In this document: in pieces, positions 34,001 to 41,372 of the stretch
Layout: every line of letters starts with the position of its first letter
Position numbering within the stretch: position 1 is the first letter of the stretch
Assembly: GCA_027021615.1 (NCBI GenBank)
Contig: JALUTY010000014.1
Location: 1-64,000 of the forward strand
DNA length: 64,000 nt
Direction: 5' to 3'
Source of the DNA: a bacterium
GTDB lineage: Bacteria; Desulfobacterota; Deferrisomatia; Deferrisomatales; Deferrisomataceae
Position numbers and translations under genes: made by a program
Notes under the pieces: model-generated
What the model saw: only the letters and a program-made list of their open reading frames with translations
The model's database searches: none
Told to the model about the DNA's origin: nothing

Positions 34001-34258
34001 TGCCGCGAGGGAGAGAAGATCAATGCCGTGGTCACGGACATCGAGATGCCCCACATGGACGGCCTGGCCCTGACCCGGAAGATCCGGGCCGACGAACGAT
34101 TCCGGCACCTCCCGGTGGTCGCGCTCACCACGTTGGCCGAGGACGAGGACATCGAGCGGGGGCGGGAGGCCGGGGTGACGGACTATCAGGTGAAGCTGGA
34201 CCGGGAGGAGCTGCTGGCCAGCGTGACCCGGCTCTTGCGCACGGAGGAAGACGCATGA
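31094..34258 (+). CDS. cheA: CheA histidine kinase with C-terminal receiver
   Basis: 1054 aa. Order: Hpt domain (1-110, phospho-histidine H50 in AAHSIKGGAGFL); an unusual 130-260 alpha/beta segment in place of a typical P2; a Pro/Ala-rich linker (about 275-315); dimerisation helices; GHKL ATPase (VRNAVDHGVETP, DDGRGID, GRGVGMDVV); a first CheW-like domain interrupted by an arginine/aspartate-rich insert (about 645-690); a second CheW-like domain; and a receiver (about 935-1050, VTDIEMPHMDGLAL). The C-terminal receiver makes it a hybrid that can act as its own output or phosphate sink. No separate cheY lies in this operon. Confidence 0.93.
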   Translation: MTILDDETLQMYVEESLDHLEDIESDLLAIEQAGAGADEELVNKVFRAAHSIKGGAGFLGLTAINQLAHKLENILGLFRSRELVPNPDVINLLLQGFDRLRDLLQDVDAGRDADVSELVVALEGLTTANVPEERKPSVSERVQVVLDGRGPVFTVSRFELDQALEGGKSLYVFEYDLIHDVHRRGRSPLVVLQELEDGGVILDAKVELGVVGGLDSEALPRSIPFLVLYATIVGTDIASGVFDLPDERIHVLGEANLRDAPPDPVAPEEKPAVVVAAPASASSAPPDSGPSAAPPPRPPAADPESRAPARSSRPKDPGKPAETSIRVHVSLLESLMTLAGELVLSRNQLLQAVTSGAAGVDRIAQRIDLITSELQETIMLTRMQPVGKIFGKFPRVVRDLAQKLGKKVELELEGNEVELDKTIIEGLNDPLTHLVRNAVDHGVETPSERLAAGKPAKGRVSLRAFHEAGHVNIEISDDGRGIDPEKIVAKAIERGLVGAEQARAMSDKEKVALIFLPGLSTADRVTDVSGRGVGMDVVKTNLDKLGGVVDIESSRGRGTTVRIKLPLTLAIIPSQIVASGGQAFAIPQVNMDELLRIPASQVKERIEIVGDAEVVRLRDRLLPLVRLADVLGLSAKYRDPATGQEREDRRRSLADRRGRRLTLDDPGTDPDPTASQHEDRRGGPDRRTASAVSIVVANAGAFQYGLVVDELLDAEEIVVKPLGRHLKGCGCYAGATIMGSGRVALILDVPGVARLARLTSVEGSARAAEVKQQALRRAVGEEHLLLFRYAPTERFALPLDMVQRIERVGRKDIVTVGGRRVLQYKGSVLPLLALDDVAQVGVPDEDAEPVVLVVRLPGRSAGLLATGPVDAYQGRLEVDRETLAQPGIAGSTVIDGETVLVVDVVDVARRSYPDWFQEYEAGETEAREGATLLLAEDSAFFRGQVAGFFREAGYAVLEAEDGREAWDILCREGEKINAVVTDIEMPHMDGLALTRKIRADERFRHLPVVALTTLAEDEDIERGREAGVTDYQVKLDREELLASVTRLLRTEEDA

Positions 34259-36387
34259 GGTGGCGCCTGTCGTTCCGGAAGAAGGTGTGGGTCTCGGTGG
34301 GGGCTGCGGTGGCGGGCATGGCGGGAATCACGGCGCTGGCCTCGGCGGGGCTCACGGCGGTGGAGTCCCGGGTACGCCAGGTGGGGGGGGCGACCGGGGC
34401 CCTCGGAGCGGTGGCAGACGCGGAGATCGCGGCGCTCCGGATCGCCTCGGAGGTCACCCACATGACCTCCGAGAGGATCCAAGCCTTTCGGACGGGCGTG
34501 GAGGAGGTGAGGGGGGAGGTCCGCTCCAAGCTCGACTCGGTGGCCGAGGGAGCCGACGGGCAGCTCGCAGCGGCTCTTGCGGGGCTGTCCGATGCCGTGG
34601 GGCAGCTGACCGGCGACCTCACCGGCTGGGCCGACGGGATGGAGCAGCTCGGCTTCAGCCCCGAGGAGGGTACTCGTCAGGAGTTCACGGCCGTGGAGGA
34701 GGAGCTGGCCGAGAGGACCCGGTGGTTCTCGTACCTGCGAGAGGCCCTCGTGCCGTGCCGCGAGGCCGCAAAGAACCTGTTCCTGCACCGGGATCCCGGG
34801 CTGATCCAGAAGTTTGCCGACGACCTCGACGTTCTGGTGGGCAAGCTCCGGGACCAGAAGATGGAGGACTACAAAGGCAACGCTCCCGAGACCCTCGGTG
34901 AGACGGTGGCGCGGTACCGGGCGGCGTTCGACCGGTTGGCGAGCGAGGCGGTGGCCGTGTGGAAGGCCGAGGATGCGATCGGGCGGTCCCTGGAAGAGGT
35001 GAAGAGCAGGGCTCGGGAGGCCAAGGAGGCGGTGGCGAGCCTCGTGACGACGGCCCGGGCCGAGGCCGAGAGGTCGGCGCGCCGCACCCGGGTGAGCACG
35101 GCAGGTGGGGCGGTGGTCGTCGGGTCGGTGCTCCTAGGCGTCCTCCTGTGGTTGGGCACGGGCACCATCCGGGCCTTGAACCGGACCGTGGACATCTTGA
35201 AGGACATGGCCGAGGGCGAGGGGGATCTCACCCGGCGGCTGCCTTACCGGGTCCCGGTGTGCTCCGAGGTGTGGGACTGCGGCGCCGAGGACTGCCCCTC
35301 TTACGGGGTGGACGACCCCTGCTGGAGCCACTCGGGCACCATGCAGCCCCTCGAGGGGAACGTGCGGTGCCGGGAGGTGCTGGACGGCAAGGTCTCCGAC
35401 TGCCGCGAGTGCCCGGTGTACGCCAAGGCCCGCTCGTACGAGGTGGATGAGTTCGACCGCATGGCCCACTGGTTCAACCTGTTCCTCGACAAGGTCAGGG
35501 TGGTGGTGGAGGGAGTGAAGACCGCCTCCCAGCAGGTGGCCCGGGTCTCGGAGGGGGCCTCGGGCGCCGTCGGCCAGATCGCGGACGCGGTGGGGCGGTC
35601 GGCGAACGACACGGGCGCCATGGCCGAGGGCACGGGGCAGCTGGCCACGGCGCTGGAAGACGTGGACGGCCGGGTGGCCTCGGCAAACTCGACCCTTGCC
35701 GAGGTCGCCGATGCCGCCCGACAGATGGCGGACACCATCGGGGAGATCGCCAAGAGCACCGAGACCGCCCGGCAGACCACGGGAGGAGCGGTGGCCCAGG
35801 CCCGCCAGGCCACGGAGCGGGTGGCCAATCTGACCGAGGCGGCCGACCGGATCGCCGCGGTGACCCAGACGATCAACGAGATCAGCGAGCAGACGCGGCT
35901 GCTCGCCCTGAACGCCACCATTGAGGCGGCCCGGGCCGGGGAGTCGGGCAAGGGGTTCGCGGTGGTGGCCAACGAGATCAAGGAGCTGGCCCGGCAGACC
36001 GCCGAGGCCACCGAGCAGATCCGCGAGCGGATCGATGCCATCGTGGGCTCCACCCAGGCCACCAGCTCGGACATCGAGTCCGTGGCTCGGGGCATCGCCC
36101 AGGTTGAGGAGGTGGTGTCGGGGATCGCCGCCGCGGTGGAGGAGCAGTCGGTGACCACCAAGCACATCGCGGACGGGGTGGGCGACGCGGCCGGCGAGCT
36201 GGACGCATCGGCCCGGCAGGTGACGGACGTCACGGACCGCTCCCGCCAGGTGTCCCAGGACCTGGCCGGGGTGGCCGAGGCCGTGGGAGGTGCCAGCCGA
36301 GAGGCGGACACCGTGCGGCAGCAGATGGAGCAGCTGGTGGAGACGGCCAGGGGCCTGTCGCGGCTCGTGGCCCGGTTTCAGGTGTAG
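34255..36387 (+). CDS. Methyl-accepting chemotaxis protein with cysteine-rich HAMP insert
   Basis: 710 aa, ATG overlapping the cheA stop. A first membrane helix (about 10-32), a long all-helical periplasmic sensor (about 35-275), a second helix (about 282-304), then HAMP (VDILKDMAEGEGDLTRRL) broken by a cysteine-rich module at residues 336-386: CSEVWDC, DCPSYG, PCWSHSGTMQ, CREVLDGK, DCRECPVY. The signalling tip is [20 protein letters not shown]. The insert is homologous to the one in the heme chemoreceptor at 26981 and resembles the two-CW cysteine pattern of deltaproteobacteria; it may hold zinc or an iron-sulfur cluster. Confidence 0.92.
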   Translation: MRWRLSFRKKVWVSVGAAVAGMAGITALASAGLTAVESRVRQVGGATGALGAVADAEIAALRIASEVTHMTSERIQAFRTGVEEVRGEVRSKLDSVAEGADGQLAAALAGLSDAVGQLTGDLTGWADGMEQLGFSPEEGTRQEFTAVEEELAERTRWFSYLREALVPCREAAKNLFLHRDPGLIQKFADDLDVLVGKLRDQKMEDYKGNAPETLGETVARYRAAFDRLASEAVAVWKAEDAIGRSLEEVKSRAREAKEAVASLVTTARAEAERSARRTRVSTAGGAVVVGSVLLGVLLWLGTGTIRALNRTVDILKDMAEGEGDLTRRLPYRVPVCSEVWDCGAEDCPSYGVDDPCWSHSGTMQPLEGNVRCREVLDGKVSDCRECPVYAKARSYEVDEFDRMAHWFNLFLDKVRVVVEGVKTASQQVARVSEGASGAVGQIADAVGRSANDTGAMAEGTGQLATALEDVDGRVASANSTLAEVADAARQMADTIGEIAKSTETARQTTGGAVAQARQATERVANLTEAADRIAAVTQTINEISEQTRLLALNATIEAARAGESGKGFAVVANEIKELARQTAEATEQIRERIDAIVGSTQATSSDIESVARGIAQVEEVVSGIAAAVEEQSVTTKHIADGVGDAAGELDASARQVTDVTDRSRQVSQDLAGVAEAVGGASREADTVRQQMEQLVETARGLSRLVARFQV

Positions 36388-36426
36388 ACCCAGGCCCACG
36401 GAAACGACACAACCAGGAGAGACGTC

Positions 36427-38586
36427 ATGAACATCGCGGGAAAGATGACATTGCTGGCGGTTTCAGGGGTGGTGGCGCTGGGGGCCATCACGGCGATCAC
36501 GACCTCCCTGGCCATTCGAGAGAGCGGCCGGACCGAGATCCGTGAGCTCCGGGCCCGGATGATGGAGGCGAAAAAGGAGAAGCTCAAGGACCTGGTGAGG
36601 GGCGTGGAGGCCATCGCCAGCAGGGAGTACCAAGAGGCGAGGGACCCCGAGAAGATCAAGGACCGATATCGCGATCGGCTCCAGGAGCTCGTGGACACGG
36701 CGTACGCGGCCATCGAGGCCGTGTACAACGACCCGAGCCTGGACGAGGCCCAGAAGAAGGAAGAGGCCAAGCAGGTGGTCAAGGGGCTTCGGTACGGGAA
36801 GTCGGGGTACTTCTGGATCAACGACACCCAGCCGTCCATGGTGATGCACCCGATCAAACCCCAGCTCGACGGCAAGGACCTGTCGGGGTTTAAAGACCCC
36901 AACGGCAAGAAGCTGTTCGTCGAGTTCGTGAAGACGTGCCAGTCCTCGCCGGATGGGGCCGGGTTCGTGGACTACATGTGGCCCAAGCCGGGGAGCGACC
37001 AGCCGGTGCCGAAGCTGTCGTACGTGAAGCTGTTCAAGCCCTGGGGCTGGATCATCGGAACCGGCGTCTACCTGGAGTCGGCCGAGAAGGAGATCCAGCA
37101 GACCGTTCTCCAGATCATCGGGGAGATGCGGTACGGGAAGGAGGGCACCGACTACTTTTGGGTCAACGACATGAACTCGGTGGTGCTGATGCACCCGATC
37201 AAGCCCTCACTGAACGGAAAGGACCTGTCCGGGCTCCAGGACAAGGAGGGGACGTACATCTTCCGCGAGTTCGTGAGGGTCTGCAAGGAGAAGGGCGAAG
37301 GGTACGTGCCCTACCTCTGGCCCAAGCCGGGTGAGGACGAGCCCGTGCAAAAGCTCTCGTACGTGAAGCTGTTCAAGCCCTGGGGGTGGGTCATCGGGAC
37401 CGGGGTGTACCTGGACGACGTGGAGAACGAGGTGGCTGCCGTGAGCAGCCGGATCGAGGGCCGGATCCACAGGTCGATCTGGACCCAGGTGGGGGCCATC
37501 GCGCTCGTGACCGTGATCGCAGGGGTGCTGACCTTTGTGCTGGCCCGGAGGTTCTCCCAGCCCATCCGGACCACCACGGCCATGCTCAAGGACGTGGCCG
37601 AGGGGGAGGGCGACCTCACCAAGCGGCTCGAGGTGCAGAGCCAGGACGAGCTGGGCGAGATGTCCCGGTGGTTCAACACCTTCGTCGGAAGGATGCAGGA
37701 GATGATCCGGGAGGTGAAGGAGAACGCCGAGGTGGTGGGCCGCTCGTCCCAGGGGCTCAACGAGCTGGCGGCCCACATGTCCCAGGGCGCGGACGACATG
37801 TTCGGCCGGTCCAACACCGTGGCGGCCGCGGCCGAGGAGATGAGCTCCAACATGACCAACGTGGCCGCAGCCATGGAGCAGGCCACCACCAACCTGGGGG
37901 TGATCTCCACGGCGGTGGAGCAGATGACCTCCACGATTCGGGAGATCGCCCAGAACACCGAGAAGGCGAGCAATGTTACCTCGCAGGCGGTCACGGTGGC
38001 CCGGAGCGCCACCGAGAAGGTGGACGAGCTGGGCAAGGCGGCCCAGCTGATCGGCAAGGTGACCGAGACGATCAACGAGATCAGCGAGCAGACGAAGCTG
38101 CTGGCACTGAACGCCACGATCGAGGCGGCCCGGGCCGGGGAGGCCGGCAAGGGGTTCGCGGTGGTGGCCACCGAGATCAAGGAGCTGGCCCGCCAGACCG
38201 CGGCCGCCACCGGCGAGATCCGGGAGCGGGTGGAGGGGATCCAGGGCTCCACCTCGGCCACGGTCACCGAGATCGCGGAGATCACGCGGGTGATCGAGGA
38301 GGTGAACGAGATCGTGACCACGATCGCGGCAGCGGTGGAGGAGCAGTCGTCCACCACCCGCGAGATCGCGGACAACGTGACCCAGGCGGCCCAGGGCGTG
38401 GAAGAGGTGAACACGAACGTGGCGCAGACCTCGGAGGTGAGCCGGGACATCGCGCGGGAGATCGCCGACGTGAACCAGGCGGCCAGCGAGATGTCGAACT
38501 CCACGAGCCAGGTCCAGGCCGCGGCAGAGGACCTGAGCCGCCTGGCGGGCAGCCTGCAGGAGATGATGGGCCGGTTCAAGGTGTGA
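36427..38586 (+). CDS. Methyl-accepting chemotaxis protein with tandem Cache_2-type sensors
   Basis: 719 aa. Two copies of the single-Cache-2 signature occur: YGKSGYFWINDTQPSMVMHP near 120 and YGKEGTDYFWVNDMNSVVLM near 237, each followed by KLSYVKLFKPWGW and GTGVYLE/GTGVYLD. Such domains bind small carboxylates and similar ligands in the periplasm. Membrane helices near 8-28 and 355-376, an uninterrupted HAMP, and a signalling domain with [20 protein letters not shown] follow. Unlike the other two receptors here it has no cysteine module. A CAGGAGAG ribosome site precedes the ATG. Confidence 0.93.
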   Translation: MNIAGKMTLLAVSGVVALGAITAITTSLAIRESGRTEIRELRARMMEAKKEKLKDLVRGVEAIASREYQEARDPEKIKDRYRDRLQELVDTAYAAIEAVYNDPSLDEAQKKEEAKQVVKGLRYGKSGYFWINDTQPSMVMHPIKPQLDGKDLSGFKDPNGKKLFVEFVKTCQSSPDGAGFVDYMWPKPGSDQPVPKLSYVKLFKPWGWIIGTGVYLESAEKEIQQTVLQIIGEMRYGKEGTDYFWVNDMNSVVLMHPIKPSLNGKDLSGLQDKEGTYIFREFVRVCKEKGEGYVPYLWPKPGEDEPVQKLSYVKLFKPWGWVIGTGVYLDDVENEVAAVSSRIEGRIHRSIWTQVGAIALVTVIAGVLTFVLARRFSQPIRTTTAMLKDVAEGEGDLTKRLEVQSQDELGEMSRWFNTFVGRMQEMIREVKENAEVVGRSSQGLNELAAHMSQGADDMFGRSNTVAAAAEEMSSNMTNVAAAMEQATTNLGVISTAVEQMTSTIREIAQNTEKASNVTSQAVTVARSATEKVDELGKAAQLIGKVTETINEISEQTKLLALNATIEAARAGEAGKGFAVVATEIKELARQTAAATGEIRERVEGIQGSTSATVTEIAEITRVIEEVNEIVTTIAAAVEEQSSTTREIADNVTQAAQGVEEVNTNVAQTSEVSRDIAREIADVNQAASEMSNSTSQVQAAAEDLSRLAGSLQEMMGRFKV

Positions 38587-38611
38587 CGCGATGGGTGAGG
38601 AGGCCACATCG

Positions 38612-39058
38612 ATGGCGAAACAGCAGCGGAGAGCACCGGATCAGATGTGCACCTTCTGGATCGGGGATGCCCTGTGCGGGGTGGACATCCGTTGTGTGCA
38701 GGAGATCAACCGGCAGGTGGACGCCACCCCCGTGCCCCTGTCGCCTCCCCACGTGCTGGGGGTGATGAACCTGCGGGGCCGGGTGGTCACCGTGGTGGAT
38801 CTGGCGGCCAAGCTGGGGCTCGGGCGCACCCGGTTCACGGACGAGACCCGGAACGTGATCGTCCACTCCCAGGAGGAGCCGGTGGGGCTGCTGGTCGATC
38901 GGATCGCCGACGTGGTGGACGTGGACCCCGGAGCGGTGGAGCCCGCCCCGGCGAACCTGGGGGGGATCCGGGGCACGGCGTTCCAGGGGGTGCTGCGCAC
39001 GGAGGGGTCCCTCGTGGGCATCCTGGACGTGGACGCCGTGCTCGGAGAGGAGGCGTGA
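38612..39058 (+). CDS. cheW: CheW coupling protein
   Basis: 148 aa, single CheW domain (CTFWIGDALCGVDIRCVQEI, GVMNLRGRVVTVVDLAAKL, LLVDRIADVVDVDP). It links receptors to CheA. ATG 38612 has GAGGAGG eight bases upstream, which itself overlaps an earlier in-frame ATG (38591) and makes that start less likely. Its stop overlaps the GTG start of cheB. Confidence 0.94.
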   Translation: MAKQQRRAPDQMCTFWIGDALCGVDIRCVQEINRQVDATPVPLSPPHVLGVMNLRGRVVTVVDLAAKLGLGRTRFTDETRNVIVHSQEEPVGLLVDRIADVVDVDPGAVEPAPANLGGIRGTAFQGVLRTEGSLVGILDVDAVLGEEA

Positions 39059-40170
39059 GCGCGACCGAGCCGCCGATCCGGGTCCTGGTGGTGGACGACA
39101 CGATCGTCTACCGCAAGCTGGTGACCGAGGCCCTCGAGGCGATCCCGGGGGTCGAGGTGGTGGGCACGGCGGCCAACGGAAAGATCGCCCTCGCAAAGGC
39201 CCAGAACCTGCGGCCCGATCTCATGACCCTCGACCTGGAGATGCCGGTCGTGGACGGGCTCGAGGTGCTGCGGCGGCTGCCCGAGGTCTGCCCCGATACG
39301 GCCGCGATCATGGTGAGCACCCTCACCCAACGGGGGGGCGCTCTCACCATGCAGGCCCTGGAGCTGGGGGCCTTCGACTTCGTGCCCAAGCCCCAGGAGG
39401 CTTCGGCCAAGGTCAACCGGGCGGTGCTCGTCCAGGAGCTGAAGCGTAAGATCGAGGCGTTCCGGGCCCGCCGCGCCCTCCGGACGCGCCCCGCCCCCCG
39501 GGCGGCGAGACGGGTGTCGCGCCGGGTGGCCCCTGCCCGGGCTCCCGCCCGTTGGGAGGGGGCGGATGTGGTGGCCGTCGGCGTCTCGACCGGCGGCCCG
39601 AACGCCCTGGGCCGGCTGCTTCCGGGGATCCCGAAGGGGTTTCGGGCGCCGGTCCTGGTGGTCCAGCACATGCCCGCGATGTTCACCGCGTCGCTGGCCG
39701 AAAGCCTGGACCGGAAGTGCCCGTTGGAGGTGAGGGAGGCCCGCGACGGCGAGCGCCTGGAGCCCGGACGGATCCTGATCGCTCCGGGCGGGCTCCACAT
39801 GAAGGTGGTGGCCGGTGTGGACGGCCTCAGCCGGATCGTCCGCCTGACCCGGGATCCGCCGGAGCACGCCGTGCGGCCCAGCGTGGACTACCTGTTCCGA
39901 TCGGTGGCTCACCTCTTTGCCGGGCGGGCCGTGGGGGTGATCATGACCGGCATGGGCCGGGACGGAACCGAGGGGTTGGAACAGATGAAGCGGAACGGAT
40001 GCCGCACCCTCGTCCAGGACGAAGCGACCTCGGTGGTGTGGGGCATGCCGGGGTGCGCGGTGGAGGCCGGCGTGGTGGACCGAGTGGTGCCCCTGGACCG
40101 GCTGGCCGATGCGATCGTGGCGGCGGCCCAGCCCGGAGAGGTCCGCTGGGCTGCCGGAGAGACGGCATGA
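39055..40170 (+). CDS. cheB: CheB receptor-modification methylesterase
   Basis: 371 aa from GTG 39055. Receiver 1-125 (LVVDDTIVYRKL, MTLDLEMPVVDGLEVL, VSTLTQRGG, KPQE), an arginine/alanine-rich linker, and methylesterase about 165-365 with catalytic serine in GVSTGGPNAL, histidine in VVQHMPAMF and aspartate in MTGMGRDGTEGL. It demethylates or deamidates receptor glutamates/glutamines when phosphorylated by CheA. It overlaps cheW and cheR. Confidence 0.95.
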   Translation: MSATEPPIRVLVVDDTIVYRKLVTEALEAIPGVEVVGTAANGKIALAKAQNLRPDLMTLDLEMPVVDGLEVLRRLPEVCPDTAAIMVSTLTQRGGALTMQALELGAFDFVPKPQEASAKVNRAVLVQELKRKIEAFRARRALRTRPAPRAARRVSRRVAPARAPARWEGADVVAVGVSTGGPNALGRLLPGIPKGFRAPVLVVQHMPAMFTASLAESLDRKCPLEVREARDGERLEPGRILIAPGGLHMKVVAGVDGLSRIVRLTRDPPEHAVRPSVDYLFRSVAHLFAGRAVGVIMTGMGRDGTEGLEQMKRNGCRTLVQDEATSVVWGMPGCAVEAGVVDRVVPLDRLADAIVAAAQPGEVRWAAGETA

Positions 40171-41045
40171 CAGGGGCCGAGGCCGCAAAGGCGTCGAAGC
40201 CCCGCCTGACCCCGTCGGAGTTTCAGGTGCTGGCCCAGTACCTCTACGAGGTGTCCGGCATCCACCTCGACCCGGGGAAGGCCTACTTGGTCGAGACCCG
40301 CCTCGGCCACATGCTCGAGGAGCTCGGGTGCGCCTCATACAGCGAGTTCCTGTACCGCCTCAGGCAGGACCGAAGCAAGAGCCTGGTCCATCGCTTCGTG
40401 GACGCGATGACCACGAACGAGACGCTCTTCTTTCGGGACACCGGGCCGTTCGACCTTCTGCGCTACAAGCTGCTGCCCGACCTGATCGACCGAAAGACCT
40501 CCGGCGCGGTGACAGGGCTGCGACCCACCATCCGGATCTGGAGCGCCGCGTGCTCGTTCGGGCAGGAGGTGTACAGCGTGGCCATCGTGTGCCACGAGGT
40601 GCTCCAGCACGCGCCGGGGGTGTCCGTGAAGATCCTGGGAACCGACATCTCCAGCGCGGCGGTGGGTCGGGCGAGCGCCGGAAAGTACAGCGCGTTCGAG
40701 GTGGAGCGTGGACTGCCCCCCAATATCCGGGAGCGGTACTTCCAAAAGGTGGGGCACTCCACCTGGAAGATCTCGGACGAGATCCGGGCCATGTGTCAGT
40801 TCAAGAAGCTCAACCTGCTGGAGCCGTTCGGGTTCCTGGGCCGGTTCGACATCATCCTGTGCCGCAACGTGGCCATCTACTTCAAGCCGGAAGACCGCAA
40901 AAACCTTTACGAACGGTTGGCCGACTCCCTGGAGCCTTGGGGAGCGCTCCTGATCGGGGCGTCGGAGTTCCTCACCGGGGTGACCCAGCGCTTCACGGCC
41001 CGAAGACACCTGCGACATGTCTACTACGTGAGAACCGATCCATAA
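40167..41045 (+). CDS. cheR: CheR receptor methyltransferase
   Basis: 292 aa, ATG overlapping the cheB stop. N-terminal helical domain, then the SAM-binding domain: TTNETLFFRD, IWSAACSFGQEVYSVAI, ILGTDISSAAV, FDIILCRNVAIYF and LLIGASE are typical CheR motifs (usual GCSTGEEPYS is altered to ACSFGQEVYS). It methylates receptor glutamates. Last gene of the chemosensory operon before a repeat-filled gap. Confidence 0.95.
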   Translation: MTGAEAAKASKPRLTPSEFQVLAQYLYEVSGIHLDPGKAYLVETRLGHMLEELGCASYSEFLYRLRQDRSKSLVHRFVDAMTTNETLFFRDTGPFDLLRYKLLPDLIDRKTSGAVTGLRPTIRIWSAACSFGQEVYSVAIVCHEVLQHAPGVSVKILGTDISSAAVGRASAGKYSAFEVERGLPPNIRERYFQKVGHSTWKISDEIRAMCQFKKLNLLEPFGFLGRFDIILCRNVAIYFKPEDRKNLYERLADSLEPWGALLIGASEFLTGVTQRFTARRHLRHVYYVRTDP

Positions 41046-41372
41046 CCCGGCGAGCACAGGGGCCGCGCCCGGCGCCCCAGCAGGCCCCAGGCCACCCCGG
41101 GGCTTTGGCGGCGGCAGGGGAACCGTCTCACCCCCTGGGATTCGTGGCCTTTCGACCAACGACTGACGACCGTCGACCAAAGTTACTGGAAAGGGGCGGC
41201 CCGACTCCTTCGAACCAAGCACGTCGTCTGGGGGCTGGTTGCTTTTCGGGCTTTTCCTGACTTCTGCCTCCTGAACTCCGGCCCCCGAACCGCAGGCCCC
41301 GCGCCCGGCGCCACGGCACCATGCTTGTCCTGCCGCTGGGTCGACAACCCCCTCGCCGGAGGCGTTTCGACC
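41046..41372. repeat. Mosaic intergenic element, site 11
   Basis: Right-hand half only of a long inverted repeat (41050-41100), a GACCAAC/GACTGAC/GACCGTC/GACCAAA 7-nt array (41155-41182) with an AAAGTTACTGGAAAGG leader box (41180-41195), then a CTGACTTCTGCCTCCTGAAC 7-nt-like tract (41254-41285). The array heptads match those of site 10 unit by unit, as though the two truncated sites (left half at 10, right half at 11) are related. Confidence 0.75.
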
